DNA of 64,000 nucleotides, taken from positions 62,001-126,000 of the forward strand of contig NZ_JAPDIR010000009.1 in the NCBI RefSeq assembly GCF_029870595.1, read 5' to 3'. The translations under genes and the position numbers were made by a program. The DNA comes from Sphingomonas sp. CBMAI 2297. Lineage in GTDB: Bacteria; Pseudomonadota; Alphaproteobacteria; Sphingomonadales; Sphingomonadaceae. Each line of letters opens with the position of its first letter. Positions within the stretch are counted from its first letter, which is position 1. This document shows, one piece after another, positions 42,999 to 53,555 of the stretch. Under the pieces are notes generated by a model that worked only from the letters and a program-made list of their open reading frames with translations, was not told where the DNA came from and searched no databases.

Positions 42999-45121
42999 CG
43001 CGCGATCACCCAGGTCAGCGCGGCAGTGAGGCCGATCAGCATGATGAAGGCATAGGCGTAGACATATCCGGATTGCAGCCGGGCAGCGCCGAAGCTGCCG
43101 AGCTGGACGACCTTGGCGGCACCGTTCGGGCCGAACCGGTCGATCGTGGCTTCGTCACCCTGCTTCCAGAACAGGCGGCCGATCGCGAAGGCGGGGCGCA
43201 CGAACAGGAAGTTGTAGAGCTCGTCGAAATACCATTTGTTGAGCGAGAAGAGGTAGAGCGGGCGGAACGCCTCGGCGAACTTCGCGGGGAAGCCCGGCGA
43301 CACGATGTACGCGCCATAGGCAATGGCCAGGCCGCTCAGCATCGCGATCGTCGCGCTGAGCTTCACCCACACCGGCACCTCGTGCATCGCGTGCATCAGA
43401 TGCTCGTTGAAGGCGATGGCGCCGCGCCAATAGCTCTCGCCTGCGCTCGGCTCGATGAACGCGCCGTGGAAGACGAAGCCGGCAAAGATCGCGCCCAGCG
43501 TGAGCAGCACCAGCGGGATCAGCATCACCACCGGGCTCTCGTGCGGATGATAGCCCGCCGTGCCCTCGGCATGATGGCCGTGCAGGATCTCGTCCGCGGT
43601 CGGCGCGTGGTCGCTGACTTCCGCCTCGCTGTCATGATGCTCGTCATGGCCATGGCCGTGATGATCATGGACGGCGTGCTGGATATGCTCCGAGCCCGCC
43701 CAGCGCGGCTTGCCGTAGAAGGTGAGGAACACCAGGCGCCAGCTGTAGAAGCTGGTGAGCAGCGCCACGAGCACGCCGACCCAGAAGGCGCTGGTCTGCC
43801 CCGCGGCATAGCTCGCCTCGATGATCGCGTCCTTCGAGTGGAAGCCAGCAAAGCCGAAGGCGACCGGATTGCCGAACAGCGCGGGGATGCCCACGCCGGT
43901 GATCGCCAGCGTGCCGAACAGCATCGTCCAGAAGGTGACCGGGATGTGCTTACGCAGGCCGCCATAGAAGCGCATGTCCTGCTCATGGTGCATCGCATGG
44001 ATCACCGAGCCGGCACCCAGGAACAGCAGCGCCTTGAAGAAGGCGTGCGTGAACAGGTGGAACATCGCCGCACCATAGGCGCCGACACCGGCGGCGAAGA
44101 ACATGTAGCCGAGCTGCGAGCAGGTCGAATAGGCGATCACGCGCTTGATGTCGGTCTGCGTCGTGCCGACGGTGGCGGCGAAGAAGCAGGTCGCGGCGCC
44201 GACAAAGGTCACCACGCCGAGCGCGACGGCGCTCTGCTCGAACATCGGCGACATGCGGCACACCATGAACACGCCGGCGGTCACCATGGTCGCGGCGTGG
44301 ATCAGCGCCGACACCGGGGTCGGGCCTTCCATCGCGTCCGGAAGCCAGGTGTGCAGACCAAGCTGCGCCGACTTGCCCATCGCGCCGACGAACAGCAGCA
44401 GGCAGAGCACCGTCATCGTGTCGAAACGGTGGCCGAGAAAGCCGATGGTCGAGCCGTGCATGTTCGGCGCGGCGGCGAGGATCGTCGGAATGTCGATCGT
44501 GCCGAACACCAGGAAGGTGCCGAAGATACCGAGCATGAAGCCCAGGTCGCCGACCCGGTTGACCACGAACGCCTTGATCGCGGCGGCGTTGGCGCTCGGC
44601 TTGCGGAACCAGAAGCCGATCAGCAGGTAGGAGGCGAGGCCCACGCCTTCCCAGCCGAAGAACATCTGGACCAGGTTGTTGGCCGTCACGAGCATCAGCA
44701 TCGCGAAGGTGAAGAGCGACAGATAGGCGAAGAAGCGCGGCTGGTCCGGCTCCTCGCTCATATAGCCCCAGCTATAGAGGTGGACGAGCGCCGAGACGCT
44801 GGTCACCACCACGAGCATCACCGCGGTCAGGCTGTCGACGCGCAGCGCCCAGTCGACCTGCATCGAGCCGCTGGTCATCCAGGTAAAGACAGGCTCGACC
44901 CATCCTCCGCCCGGGATCGCATTGGCATCGAATATCATCGTTCCGGAACCGAAATTACCGGTCAGGAACTGGAGGAAGATCGGCCAGCTGAGCCCGCAGG
45001 CAAGGAACAGCGAACCCGTGGTGATCACCTTGGGGAACGTGTTGCCGAAGGACTTGTTCGAAAGCCCGGCCACGGCTGCCGCGAGCAGCGGCAGGAATAC
45101 GATGAAATGGATCGACGACAT
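42995..45121 (-). CDS. nuoL: NADH-quinone oxidoreductase subunit L
   Basis: This 708-residue, largest antiporter-like subunit has the lateral helix at the C-terminus. It carries the conserved [20 protein letters not shown] and [21 protein letters not shown] loop near residues 478-530 is exceptionally rich in histidine and acid residues ([20 protein letters not shown]), which is more than most NuoL have. It is separated from nuoK by 109 bases that contain a palindromic repeat, the only sizeable gap within the operon. Confidence 0.97.
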   Translation of the reverse strand: MSSIHFIVFLPLLAAAVAGLSNKSFGNTFPKVITTGSLFLACGLSWPIFLQFLTGNFGSGTMIFDANAIPGGGWVEPVFTWMTSGSMQVDWALRVDSLTAVMLVVVTSVSALVHLYSWGYMSEEPDQPRFFAYLSLFTFAMLMLVTANNLVQMFFGWEGVGLASYLLIGFWFRKPSANAAAIKAFVVNRVGDLGFMLGIFGTFLVFGTIDIPTILAAAPNMHGSTIGFLGHRFDTMTVLCLLLFVGAMGKSAQLGLHTWLPDAMEGPTPVSALIHAATMVTAGVFMVCRMSPMFEQSAVALGVVTFVGAATCFFAATVGTTQTDIKRVIAYSTCSQLGYMFFAAGVGAYGAAMFHLFTHAFFKALLFLGAGSVIHAMHHEQDMRFYGGLRKHIPVTFWTMLFGTLAITGVGIPALFGNPVAFGFAGFHSKDAIIEASYAAGQTSAFWVGVLVALLTSFYSWRLVFLTFYGKPRWAGSEHIQHAVHDHHGHGHDEHHDSEAEVSDHAPTADEILHGHHAEGTAGYHPHESPVVMLIPLVLLTLGAIFAGFVFHGAFIEPSAGESYWRGAIAFNEHLMHAMHEVPVWVKLSATIAMLSGLAIAYGAYIVSPGFPAKFAEAFRPLYLFSLNKWYFDELYNFLFVRPAFAIGRLFWKQGDEATIDRFGPNGAAKVVQLGSFGAARLQSGYVYAYAFIMLIGLTAALTWVIAR

Positions 45122-45130
45122 CAGAAGAAC

Positions 45131-45215
45131 CTCGTCCCCCCGGCGAACGCCGGGGCCTCAGGCGAGAGCGCGGGACAGGAGCCGCACGAGATCCCGGCTG
45201 TCGCCGGGATGACGG
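45131..45215. repeat. Palindromic intergenic repeat, copy 3 (nuoK-nuoL gap)
   Basis: Two hairpins of the CCCCGGC/GCCGGGG type, beginning CGTCCCCCCGGCGAACGCC (45133) and ending TCGCCGGGATGACGG (45215). The right half shares the block GCCGCACGAGATCCCGGCT with copy 5 at 60020. It interrupts the otherwise tightly packed operon and may modulate mRNA stability between nuoK and nuoL. Confidence 0.6.
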
Positions 45216-45230
45216 AATTGGGCACGCGCA

Positions 45231-45536
45231 TCACCCCTTCATCCGATTGACGTCTTCGACCGAGATCGTGCCGCGGCCGCGGAAGTAGATAACGAGAATG
45301 GCGAGACCGATCGCGGCCTCGCCGGCAGCGACGGTGAGCACGAACATCGCGAAGACCTGGCCGACCAGGTCGCCGAGCGCGTTCGAGAACGCCACCAGGT
45401 TGAGGTTCACGGACAGCAGGATCAGCTCGATCGCCATCAGGATGACGATCAGGTTCTTGCGGTTCATGAAGATGCCGAGCACGCCGAGCGTGAACAGGAT
45501 CGCGCTGACGACGAGATAATGGAAGAGACCGATCAC
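45231..45536 (-). CDS. nuoK: NADH-quinone oxidoreductase subunit K
   Basis: This 101-residue protein has three membrane helices and conserved intramembrane glutamates ([17 protein letters not shown], then [15 protein letters not shown]) that belong to the proton path of complex I. Its length is standard. It overlaps nuoJ by four bases. Confidence 0.95.
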   Translation of the reverse strand: MIGLFHYLVVSAILFTLGVLGIFMNRKNLIVILMAIELILLSVNLNLVAFSNALGDLVGQVFAMFVLTVAAGEAAIGLAILVIYFRGRGTISVEDVNRMKG

Positions 45537-46144
45537 AGCTCGACCCCCTGCCCCACGGGATGGTTCACGTTGCGGGTCGCGTCCTTGGCGCGGCGTTGGA
45601 CCTGGCGGCTGATCTTCTGCGGCTTGACGTCGGTGCGCGGACGCAGCGTCAGCACGATCGCGCCGATCATCGCGACGAGCAGCACCAGGCCGGCGCCCTC
45701 GAACACGAACAGGTAGCGGGAATAGAGAAGCTGGCCGATCGCCTCGATATTGGGCACCTTGGCATCGACGGGCGCGACCCGACGGCCGAGTTGCAGCGCG
45801 CCGGCGCTATAGGCACCGGCGGCAATCAGTATCTCGGCGACCAGTGCAATGGCGAGCGCAAACCCAACGGCCGCGTACTTCATCACGCCGGCGCGCAACT
45901 CCGCGAAGTCGATGTTGAGCATCATCACCACGAACAGGAACAGCACGGCGACGGCACCGACATAGACGATGACGAGCAGCATCGCGATGAACTCGGCATG
46001 GGCGAGCACCATCAGCCCGGCGGCGTTGAAGAACGCCAGGATGAGCCACAGGACGGAATGGACCGGGTTGCGCGACAGGATCGTCATGAGGCCGGAGGCA
46101 CACACGACGAACGCAAACAGGTAAAAGGCGAGGATCTGGATCAC
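45533..46144 (-). CDS. nuoJ: NADH-quinone oxidoreductase subunit J
   Basis: The 203-residue membrane subunit has five helices and the NuoJ mark [20 protein letters not shown] with the intramembrane Tyr/Glu element in [18 protein letters not shown]. The C-terminal part (about 165-203) is hydrophilic and basic. It starts 33 bases after nuoI. Confidence 0.96.
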   Translation of the reverse strand: MIQILAFYLFAFVVCASGLMTILSRNPVHSVLWLILAFFNAAGLMVLAHAEFIAMLLVIVYVGAVAVLFLFVVMMLNIDFAELRAGVMKYAAVGFALAIALVAEILIAAGAYSAGALQLGRRVAPVDAKVPNIEAIGQLLYSRYLFVFEGAGLVLLVAMIGAIVLTLRPRTDVKPQKISRQVQRRAKDATRNVNHPVGQGVEL

Positions 46145-46177
46145 GGAATCGAACAGCCCCTGTAGATTGGCGTGCGC

Positions 46178-46663
46178 TTAACGGTACGGTGCATCGGCGG
46201 CAAGGTTCGCGGCGATCGCGCGCTCCCAGCGATCGCCGTTCTCGAGCAGCTTCTCCTTCTGGTAGATCAGCTCCTCGCGGCTCTCGGTGGCGAACTCGAA
46301 GTTCGGCCCCTCGACGATGGCATCGACCGGGCAGGCCTCCTGGCACAGGCCGCAATAGATGCACTTGGTCATGTCGATGTCGTAGCGCGTGGTGCGGCGG
46401 CTGCCGTCTTCGCGCGGCTCGGCCTCGATCGTGATCGCCAGCGCCGGGCACACCGCCTCGCACAGCTTGCACGCGATGCAACGCTCTTCGCCATTGGGAT
46501 AGCGGCGCAGCGCATGCTCGCCGCGGAAGCGGGGCGAGATCGGGTTCTTCTCGTACGGATAGTTGATCGTCGCCTTGGGCTTGAAGAAATACTTCAAGGT
46601 CAGCGCGTGCGCCTTGACGAATTCCCAGAGAGTCCAGGTGCGGATGAAATGGGCGACGTTCAC
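46178..46663 (-). CDS. nuoI: NADH-quinone oxidoreductase subunit I
   Basis: This 161-residue ferredoxin-like subunit carries two [4Fe-4S] clusters: [12 protein letters not shown] (about residues 60-71) and [12 protein letters not shown] (about 99-110). It passes electrons from the NuoG arm to cluster N2. The N-terminal amphipathic segment ([19 protein letters not shown]) anchors it at the membrane. It starts with GTG, overlapping the stop of the accessory gene at 46660-47112 (GTGA). Confidence 0.96.
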   Translation of the reverse strand: MNVAHFIRTWTLWEFVKAHALTLKYFFKPKATINYPYEKNPISPRFRGEHALRRYPNGEERCIACKLCEAVCPALAITIEAEPREDGSRRTTRYDIDMTKCIYCGLCQEACPVDAIVEGPNFEFATESREELIYQKEKLLENGDRWERAIAANLAADAPYR

Positions 46664-47112
46664 TTAGTCGTCTCCGGAAGCAAAATGGGGGGACCGCACT
46701 CAAGGTTTTCTGATGCGGTCCTATGATTCATTACGAGTGCCGCCTCCGGTGGTTCTTCCCCCACCGCGCGGAAAGTCAACTCACCCTTATAGCTGGCGCC
46801 CCGGTATACGCCCTCAACGACAACAACCGTCGTTCGAACGTCACCGGCCAGCCGCTGATCAGCGTAGCGGACCGGATCGGTAAGTTCGAAACTCCGGGGG
46901 GCGCCCATCCCCTGGGGCATAACTACGCGAAGGACGCCCCTACCCTTGTTCACGCTGAACCGCATCAAGCGTACATCGGCGCTAGTCGCAGCACCCTTGT
47001 CTTTGCACAGAAAGAACACGGGCTGGTTGTATGTCACCTGCTCTGCGCCGAAACGTGTCGTAGCTTCCTGGGGCAAGGGCATGAAAATCGCCAAGGCGAG
47101 CATCAGCATCAT
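46660..47112 (-). CDS. Exported protein of unknown function inserted between nuoH and nuoI
   Basis: This 150-residue protein begins with a short hydrophobic signal-like segment ([17 protein letters not shown]) followed by a soluble part with [39 protein letters not shown] and a C-terminal cysteine in [14 protein letters not shown]. The start (ATGA) overlaps the nuoH stop, and its own stop overlaps the nuoI start, so it is a full member of the operon. I do not recognise a domain, and nuoH and nuoI are normally adjacent. Local base composition looks less GC-rich than in nuoH and nuoI. Confidence 0.65.
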   Translation of the reverse strand: MMLMLALAIFMPLPQEATTRFGAEQVTYNQPVFFLCKDKGAATSADVRLMRFSVNKGRGVLRVVMPQGMGAPRSFELTDPVRYADQRLAGDVRTTVVVVEGVYRGASYKGELTFRAVGEEPPEAALVMNHRTASENLECGPPILLPETTK

Positions 47113-48164
47113 ACCGGCAGCCCCACCCGCTGGATCATCAGCCAGCCCGAGACCAGGAAGACGAACAGCAGCGACAGCGGCAGGAAGATCTTCCAGCCCA
47201 GGCGCATCAGCTGGTCGTAGCGGTACCTGGGCACCGTGGCCTTCACCCAGCTGAAGCAGAAGAAGAAGAAGCACATCTTGGCGAGCAGCCAGATGATGCC
47301 CGGCACATAATAGAGCGGCGCCCAGTCCAACGGCGGCAGGTAGCCGCCCCAGAAGAGGGTGGCGTTCAGCGCGCACATCAGGATGACGTTGGCATATTCG
47401 CCCAGCCAGTAGAGCGCGAAGGCCATCGACGAATATTCGGTCTGATAGCCCGCGACGAGCTCGCTCTCGGCCTCGGTCAGGTCGAACGGCGCGCGCTGCG
47501 TCTCGGCCAGCGACGAGATGAAGAACACCACCGCCATCGGGAAGAGCAGCGGGTTGGCGAAATAGCCGTTGACCCAGCCGAAGATCGCCGAGCCCCGCTG
47601 CGCCTCGACGATGCCGCCGACATTGAAGGTGCCGGCCCACAGCACGACCGAGATCAGCACGAAGCCGATCGAGACTTCATAGCTCACCATCTGCGCCGCG
47701 GCGCGGATTGCCGAGTAGAACGGGTATTTCGAGTTGGACGCCCAGCCCGCGAGGATGATGCCATAGACGCCGAGCGACGAGGCCGCGAGCACGTAAAGCA
47801 GGCCGACATTGATGTTCGACAGCACCACCCCGGCCTGGAACGGCACCACCGCCCACACGATGAGCGCCACCGTGAAGGTGATGATCGGCGCGAGCAGGAA
47901 CAGCGTCTTGTTGGCGCCCGACGGAATGATCGTTTCCTGCAGGAAGACCTTCAGGCCGTCCGCGAAGGACTGGAGCAGGCCGAGCGGGCCGACCACGTTC
48001 GGGCCGCGGCGCAGCGCCATCGCCGCCCAGATCTTGCGGTCGACATAGATGATCATCGCCACGGCGAGCATCAGCGGCAGCGCGATGACCAGGATGCCGA
48101 CGATCGTCGCCACGAACCACGCCCATTCGAAGGGCAGGCCGAGCCATTGGAAAAACGGAGTCAT
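47109..48164 (-). CDS. nuoH: NADH-quinone oxidoreductase subunit H
   Basis: The 351-residue membrane subunit forms the quinone-binding site at the junction of the peripheral and membrane arms. Signatures are [40 protein letters not shown] and [23 protein letters not shown] 48164 overlaps the nuoG stop. The longer open frame upstream belongs to nuoG's territory. Confidence 0.96.
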   Translation of the reverse strand: MTPFFQWLGLPFEWAWFVATIVGILVIALPLMLAVAMIIYVDRKIWAAMALRRGPNVVGPLGLLQSFADGLKVFLQETIIPSGANKTLFLLAPIITFTVALIVWAVVPFQAGVVLSNINVGLLYVLAASSLGVYGIILAGWASNSKYPFYSAIRAAAQMVSYEVSIGFVLISVVLWAGTFNVGGIVEAQRGSAIFGWVNGYFANPLLFPMAVVFFISSLAETQRAPFDLTEAESELVAGYQTEYSSMAFALYWLGEYANVILMCALNATLFWGGYLPPLDWAPLYYVPGIIWLLAKMCFFFFCFSWVKATVPRYRYDQLMRLGWKIFLPLSLLFVFLVSGWLMIQRVGLPV

Positions 48165-50179
48165 TCTGCGGCCTCTGCGAAGTCTTCGCCGTGGATCAGC
48201 TCGGCCGAGCAGCGCTGCATCGTCGGCGACGCACGGCAAATGGCGTTGGTGAGATAGAAGTCGGCGATCGGATAGCCGAGCTCGCCCTTGGCCTTGGCGG
48301 CCAGCTTGGGCGGCGAGAAGTCATAGCCGGCCAGGCCTTCGCGGCCCAGCGCCGGCACGTCGCCCGCCATCTCGGCGCGCAGCTGCTCGAAATTGTCGAA
48401 CGGCAGCGTGTGGCCGAGGCGATCGGAGAGCGCGCGCAGGATCGTCCAGTCCTCGCGGGCGTCGCCGGGGGCGAACACCGCGCGGTCGGCGCGCTGCACC
48501 CGGCCTTCCAGGTTCACATACGTGCCCGGCTTCTCGGCATAGGTCGCGCCCGGCAGGATCACGTCCGCATGATGCGCGCCCTGGTCGCCGTGATGGCCGA
48601 TATAGACCTTGAAGCTGTCCTTGAAGCTCTCGAAATTCACTTCGTCGGCGCCGAGGAAGAAAGTGAGCTTGGGCGCGGCGGCGACGATGTCGGCGATGCC
48701 GCCCTTCCGGGCATAGCCGAGCATCAGCCCGCCCATGCGCGCGGCAGCGGTGTGGACGACATTGAAGCCGTTCCAGGCGCCTTCCGTTTCGGTAGCGGGG
48801 CGCTGGAAAGCCTGGGCCATCGCCAGCGTGGCGCCCTGCCCTTCCTTGAGCGCGCCCGGGCCGACGATCAGCACCGGCTTCTTCGCCGCGTCGATCGCCT
48901 CGGCCGCATTGTCGGGCAGCTTGCCGAGGATCGACAGGTCGTTGCCCAGCCACTCGACCTTGTAGGTCAGGTCGGTCTCGGGCCCGATCGCGAAGACCTT
49001 GGCGCCCTTCTTGATCGCCTTGCGGACGCGGGTGTTGATCAGCGGCGCCTCGAAGCGGAGGTTCGAGCCGACCAGCAGGATCGCGTCGGCATCCTCGACG
49101 CCGGCGATCGTGGTGTTGAACGCCACCGAACCGAGGTTCGACACGTCATAGGCCAGGCCGGTCTGGCGGCCTTCGAGCAGATCCGAACCAAGCGCCTTCA
49201 CCAGCGCCTTGGCCGCGTACATCGTCTCGCAGTCGACCAGGTCGCCGGCGATCGCCGCGACGCTCGAGCCGGCGCCCTTGGCCGCCGCGGCAATCGCGTC
49301 AAACGCTTCGTCCCAGCTCGCTTCGACCAGCTTGCCGCCCTTGCGGACATAGGGCTTGTCGAGACGGCGGCGGACCAGCGCATCGACATGGTAGCGGGTC
49401 TTGTCGTGCGCCCACTCTTCATTCACGTCTTCGTTGATCCGCGGAAGCACGCGCATCACCTGGCGGCCGCGGCTGTCGAGGCGGATATTGGTGCCGACCG
49501 CGTCCATCACGTCGATCGACAGGTTCTTCTTCAGCTCCCACGAGCGATATTCGAAGGCCACCGGCTTGTGGGTCAGCGCGCCCACCGGGCAAAGGTCGAC
49601 GGCGTTGCCCGAAAGCTCGCTCTTGAACGCCTTTTCCAGATAAGTGGTGATCTGCATGTTCTCGCCGCGATAGATCGCGCCGATATCCTCCACGCCGGCC
49701 ACTTCCTCGCCGAAGCGGACGCAGCGGGTGCACTGGATGCAGCGGGTCATGATCGTCTTGATGATCGGACCCATGTATTTCTCGGTCACCGCGCGCTTGT
49801 TCTCGGTGTAGCGCGAGTGGCCGCGACCATAGGCGATCGACTGGTCCTGCAGGTCGCACTCGCCGCCCTGATCGCAGATCGGGCAATCGAGCGGGTGGTT
49901 GATCAGCAGGAATTCCATCACGCCTTCGCGCGCGGCCTTCACCATCGGCGAGTCCGTGCGGATCTCCTGATTGTCGGCGGCGGGCAGCGCGCACGAGGCC
50001 TGGGGCTTGGGCGGCCCGGGCTTCACCTCGACCAGGCACATGCGGCAATTGCCGGCGATCGACAGCCGCTCATGATAGCAGAAGCGCGGGATCTCCTTGC
50101 CCGCGGCCTCGCAGGCCTGGAGCACGGTGGCGCCCGCGGGCACCTCCACTTCGATTCCGTCGACGGTTAGCTTCGGCAT
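48161..50179 (-). CDS. nuoG: NADH-quinone oxidoreductase subunit G
   Basis: This 672-residue large subunit has an N-terminal [2Fe-2S] ferredoxin domain (cysteines in [19 protein letters not shown]), the [19 protein letters not shown] cluster-binding region and the [4Fe-4S] motif [10 protein letters not shown]. The rest (about residue 215 on) is a molybdopterin-oxidoreductase-like domain that no longer binds a cofactor. ATG 50179 starts [20 protein letters not shown]. It overlaps nuoH by four bases. Confidence 0.97.
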   Translation of the reverse strand: MPKLTVDGIEVEVPAGATVLQACEAAGKEIPRFCYHERLSIAGNCRMCLVEVKPGPPKPQASCALPAADNQEIRTDSPMVKAAREGVMEFLLINHPLDCPICDQGGECDLQDQSIAYGRGHSRYTENKRAVTEKYMGPIIKTIMTRCIQCTRCVRFGEEVAGVEDIGAIYRGENMQITTYLEKAFKSELSGNAVDLCPVGALTHKPVAFEYRSWELKKNLSIDVMDAVGTNIRLDSRGRQVMRVLPRINEDVNEEWAHDKTRYHVDALVRRRLDKPYVRKGGKLVEASWDEAFDAIAAAAKGAGSSVAAIAGDLVDCETMYAAKALVKALGSDLLEGRQTGLAYDVSNLGSVAFNTTIAGVEDADAILLVGSNLRFEAPLINTRVRKAIKKGAKVFAIGPETDLTYKVEWLGNDLSILGKLPDNAAEAIDAAKKPVLIVGPGALKEGQGATLAMAQAFQRPATETEGAWNGFNVVHTAAARMGGLMLGYARKGGIADIVAAAPKLTFFLGADEVNFESFKDSFKVYIGHHGDQGAHHADVILPGATYAEKPGTYVNLEGRVQRADRAVFAPGDAREDWTILRALSDRLGHTLPFDNFEQLRAEMAGDVPALGREGLAGYDFSPPKLAAKAKGELGYPIADFYLTNAICRASPTMQRCSAELIHGEDFAEAAE

Positions 50180-50180
50180 T

Positions 50181-50837
50181 CTAGTTCGTTCCCCGCGCGG
50201 CCGAACCGCGCATCTTGTAGAGTCCCTCGGCGAGCACGCCGTGGATCTCGGCACCGCTCAGGTTCAGCTTCTTCCTGCCCGCACAGGCATTGATCGCCGG
50301 CACGATCCGCTTGAAGGCCGCGGCCTCGGCAGGCGAGCGCCGCGCGCTGCGCACGAATGCATCGCTCGCGACCGGATCGCGCCCCGCCACACAGGCGCCG
50401 AGCGCGCGGCTGCCGGTCGCGCCGTCCGCCACGGCATTGGCCGGCACCGGCACGGCCGGGCTGGCAAGATAGAGCTGCTCGATCAGCGCCCAGCGCACGA
50501 AGCGGCCGCCCGCGCTGACCTCATCGGCGCGCGCGCCGCAATGCGCTTCGGCGAACAGGCCCAGCACATCCGCGGAAGGGCGCTCGCCCGGAAAGCCCAG
50601 CTCGACCACCTTGCCCGCGTCGCCCGGCTCCTTCGCCACCGCACAGGCGGCAAGCGCGTGCAGCCGCGCCTCGCCCGCCGTGCTGACGGCCCAGTCGGTA
50701 TCTTCCACGGGCCGATCGAGGCGCGCATTGCCCTGAGCGGACATCTGGCCCATGTCGACGCCCCAGGGCGTCTGGGCGTGCGCGCTCGCGCCCGCAAAGA
50801 CGCAAAGGGCCGCAGCCAGGGCGAAGCATTGCCTCAT
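50181..50837 (-). CDS. Exported two-cysteine-repeat protein in the nuo operon, second copy
   Basis: The 218-residue protein has a signal peptide (CFALAAALCVFAGASAHAQ) and a mature part that holds two copies of a repeat of about 65 residues. Each opens with a cysteine (ALAACAV, then ALGACVA) and has a second Cys some 30-40 residues later. The second copy ends EIHGVLAEGLYKMRGSA. The same plan is found in the adjacent gene 50834-51418, so the two are paralogues. The start overlaps the previous stop by four bases, and the stop lies one base before nuoG. No known domain. Confidence 0.65.
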   Translation of the reverse strand: MRQCFALAAALCVFAGASAHAQTPWGVDMGQMSAQGNARLDRPVEDTDWAVSTAGEARLHALAACAVAKEPGDAGKVVELGFPGERPSADVLGLFAEAHCGARADEVSAGGRFVRWALIEQLYLASPAVPVPANAVADGATGSRALGACVAGRDPVASDAFVRSARRSPAEAAAFKRIVPAINACAGRKKLNLSGAEIHGVLAEGLYKMRGSAARGTN

Positions 50838-51418
50838 TGCGCGGCGCTGCCCTTGCGATAGACCCACAGGCCCTCGGCGACGCCGGCGCGGAGCTGCGCC
50901 TTGCTGAAGCCCACCTTGGCGCTGCCCGGCGTGCAGCGGCCAACCGCGTTGACCACGGCCGGGAGCGCCGCGCGCTCTTCCGCCGAGCCCTCGCCGGTGC
51001 GGACGAGCGCATCGGCCGCGACCGGATCGCGCGTCACCGCGCAGCGGGCGAGATCATATTGGACCAGGTTCGGATCGCCGCTGCCCTGGAAAGGCGCCGG
51101 ATCACCGGCCAGCGCCGCCGGAGCAGCCGCATAGGTCTCGGTATAGACCTGCCGGGCGATCGCGCCGCGAACGATCTCCTCGCCGCGATCGCGGCCGATG
51201 ATCGCGCCACAGGCGCCGTTCTTGTCGGCCAGCTTCTTCGCCGCGCTCTTCGATTCCCCGCTGCCGACCTTCGTCGCGAGCAGCGCGGTGGCGGCCGTGC
51301 GATCGGCATCGACCGCGCACTTGCCAAAGGCCGCCGGGCCCTCGGCATTCTGCGCATGCGCCGCCGGCACGATCGCCAGCATCGCCGGGACCGCGAGCAT
51401 CATCAGGACCTTGGTCAT
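50834..51418 (-). CDS. Exported two-cysteine-repeat protein in the nuo operon, first copy
   Basis: This 194-residue protein has a signal peptide ([20 protein letters not shown]) and two repeats, one beginning [20 protein letters not shown] and the other [20 protein letters not shown]. The second is close in sequence to RDPVASDAFVRSARRSPAEA of the neighbouring paralogue. The C-terminus is [19 protein letters not shown]. The start overlaps the nuoF stop (ATGA). Both genes sit where nuoF and nuoG are normally adjacent. The products are probably periplasmic. Confidence 0.65.
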   Translation of the reverse strand: MTKVLMMLAVPAMLAIVPAAHAQNAEGPAAFGKCAVDADRTAATALLATKVGSGESKSAAKKLADKNGACGAIIGRDRGEEIVRGAIARQVYTETYAAAPAALAGDPAPFQGSGDPNLVQYDLARCAVTRDPVAADALVRTGEGSAEERAALPAVVNAVGRCTPGSAKVGFSKAQLRAGVAEGLWVYRKGSAAQ

Positions 51419-52713
51419 TCCGCTGCCTCCTGCATGCCGGCACCCGCCTGGCGTTCGTTGATCCGGCGCTCCAGCTCCGGACGGAAATGACGGATCAGGC
51501 CCTGGATCGGCCACGCCGCGGCATCGCCGAGCGCGCAGATCGTGTGGCCCTCCACCTGCTTGGTGACCTGCTGGAGCGTGTCGATCTCGCTGATATCGGC
51601 ATCGCCGGTGCGCAGACGCTCCATCACGCGCCACATCCAGCCGGTGCCTTCGCGGCACGGCGTGCACTGGCCGCAGCTCTCATGCTTGTAGAAATAGCTG
51701 AGACGCGAGATCGCGCGGACGACGTCGGTCGACTTGTCCATCACGATCACGGCGGCGGTGCCCAGGCCCGAGCCCAGCGCCCGCAGCCCGTCGAAATCCA
51801 TCGGGCAGTCCATGATCTGCGCCGCCGGCACCAGCGGCACCGAGGAGCCGCCCGGGATCACCGCGAGGAGGTTGTCCCACCCGCCGCGGATGCCCCCGCA
51901 ATGCTTCTCGATCAGCTCGCGGAACGGGATCGACATGGCCTCCTCGACCACGCACGGCTTGTTCACATGGCCCGAGATCTGGAAGAGCTTGGTGCCCTTG
52001 TTGTTCTCGTTGCCGAAGCTGGCGAACCATTCCGGGCCGCGCCGCAGGATCGTCGGGACGACCGCGATCGACTCGACGTTGTTCACCGTGGTCGGGCAGC
52101 CATAAAGGCCCGCGCCCGCCGGGAAGGGCGGCTTCAGGCGGGGCTGGCCCTTCTTGCCCTCGAGGCTCTCGAGCATCGCGGTCTCTTCGCCGCAGATATA
52201 GGCGCCGGCGCCGCGATGGACGAACACGTCGAAGTCATAGCCCGACTTGCAGGCATTCTTGCCGAGCAGGCCGGCGTCATACGCCTCCTTCACGGCGGCG
52301 AAGAGCGTCTCGGCCTCGCGGATATATTCGCCGCGGATGTAGATGTACGCCGCGCGCGCGCGCATCGCGAAGCCGGCGACCAGCGCGCCTTCGATCAGCT
52401 TGTGCGGATCGTGACGGATGATCTCGCGGTCCTTGCACGAGCCCGGCTCGGACTCGTCGGCGTTGATCACCAGGAAGTTCGGCCGATCCGGGCGCGGTTC
52501 CTTGGGCATGAAGCTCCACTTCATGCCGGTCGGGAAGCCGGCGCCGCCGCGACCGCGCAGGCCCGACGCCTTGATCCTGTCGATGATGACGTCGTTGCCG
52601 AGCGCCAGCAAATCCTTGGTCTTGTCCCAATCGCCGCGCTGCTGGGCAGCCGGCAGGTTCCACGGCTGGAAGCCGTAGACATTGGTGAAGATGCGGTCCT
52701 TATCCGCGAGCAT
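51415..52713 (-). CDS. nuoF: NADH-quinone oxidoreductase subunit F
   Basis: This 432-residue flavoprotein oxidises NADH. It has the NADH/FMN loop [17 protein letters not shown], the FMN-binding [14 protein letters not shown] segment and the [4Fe-4S] motif [12 protein letters not shown]. It is the entry point of electrons into complex I. Its ATG directly follows the stop of the 57-codon gene (TAAATG). Confidence 0.97.
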   Translation of the reverse strand: MLADKDRIFTNVYGFQPWNLPAAQQRGDWDKTKDLLALGNDVIIDRIKASGLRGRGGAGFPTGMKWSFMPKEPRPDRPNFLVINADESEPGSCKDREIIRHDPHKLIEGALVAGFAMRARAAYIYIRGEYIREAETLFAAVKEAYDAGLLGKNACKSGYDFDVFVHRGAGAYICGEETAMLESLEGKKGQPRLKPPFPAGAGLYGCPTTVNNVESIAVVPTILRRGPEWFASFGNENNKGTKLFQISGHVNKPCVVEEAMSIPFRELIEKHCGGIRGGWDNLLAVIPGGSSVPLVPAAQIMDCPMDFDGLRALGSGLGTAAVIVMDKSTDVVRAISRLSYFYKHESCGQCTPCREGTGWMWRVMERLRTGDADISEIDTLQQVTKQVEGHTICALGDAAAWPIQGLIRHFRPELERRINERQAGAGMQEAAE

Positions 52714-52887
52714 TTATCGGCCCTTCCCCACCATGTTCTGAATAAAGATGTACGCGAGCACGCAGAGCCCGAGCACGATCGCGATGCCGACCAGCTTGAA
52801 GGCGATCTTCAGCGTCCAGCCGAGCACGACGATGCCGCCGATGATCGCGAGGATGACGAAGACGAGGTTCTTGGTCTCCGGCTTCAT
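52714..52887 (-). CDS. 57-residue membrane microprotein between nuoE and nuoF
   Basis: The translated frame begins MKPETKNLVFVILAIIGGIV and continues with two hydrophobic segments (about residues 8-24 and 30-50), ending NMVGKGR. It could span the membrane twice or be one long hairpin. ATG 52887 overlaps the nuoE stop (TGATG), and its TAA abuts the nuoF ATG with no gap, the usual sign of a real coupled gene. Family unknown. Confirmation would need protein or ribosome-profiling evidence. Confidence 0.7.
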   Translation of the reverse strand: MKPETKNLVFVILAIIGGIVVLGWTLKIAFKLVGIAIVLGLCVLAYIFIQNMVGKGR

Positions 52888-53555
52888 CACCATTCCCCCC
52901 GATAATCGTGGTTCCCGGTCTCCATCGCCGCCAGGTTGGTCGGCTCGCCGAGCGGTTCCACGGTGTGGCGGCCGGGCTCCTGCGTGCCGGTCTTGGGGCT
53001 CTCGCCCCGCGCCAGCGCGTCGAGGATCACGAGAGTCCGGTCATAGTCCAGATCCTCGTAATTGTCGTCGTTGATCTGGACCATCGGTGCCGAGGAGCAA
53101 TTGCCCATGCACTCGACCTCGGTGAGCGTGAACAGCCCGTCCTCGGTGGTGTGGCCTTTTTTCAGCCCCCGCGCCTTGCAGGCGGCCATCACATCGTCCG
53201 ATCCGCGCAGCATGCACGGCGTCGTGCCGCAGACCTGCACGTGATAGCGGCCAACCGGCACCAGGTTGAACATGGTGTAGAAGGTCGCGACCTCGAAGAT
53301 GCGGATGTACGGCACGCCCAGCTCGCGCGCGACGAACTCGATCACCGGGATCGGCAGCCAGCCCTGGGTGTTGGTCTCCGCGCCGACCTGGCGCTGGGCC
53401 AGGTCGAGATAGGGGATGCTGCACGAGAGCTGCCGGCCCGCCGGATAGCGGCCCATGATTTCCTGTGCCTTGACGGCATTCTCCGCCGTCCAGGCGAAAT
53501 TGCCCCAGCGCGCGCGGGTTTCCGCTTCGTTGGGAAGTTCGGGTGCGTCGGCCAT
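52887..53555 (-). CDS. nuoE: NADH-quinone oxidoreductase subunit E
   Basis: The 222-residue thioredoxin-like subunit binds the [2Fe-2S] cluster N1a through the cysteines in QVCGTTPCMLRGS and VECMGNCSSAPM. The C-terminus is longer than usual by a hydrophilic tail (from about residue 175, EPGRHTVEPLGEPTNLAAME). It overlaps the NTF2-like gene by one base and the microprotein gene by one base. Confidence 0.96.
   Translation of the reverse strand: MADAPELPNEAETRARWGNFAWTAENAVKAQEIMGRYPAGRQLSCSIPYLDLAQRQVGAETNTQGWLPIPVIEFVARELGVPYIRIFEVATFYTMFNLVPVGRYHVQVCGTTPCMLRGSDDVMAACKARGLKKGHTTEDGLFTLTEVECMGNCSSAPMVQINDDNYEDLDYDRTLVILDALARGESPKTGTQEPGRHTVEPLGEPTNLAAMETGNHDYRGEW

Noticed and set aside
43073..45250. 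Open frame of about 725 codons on the plus strand opposite nuoL
   Set aside because: Antisense shadow; composition of Arg, Glu and His without a domain.
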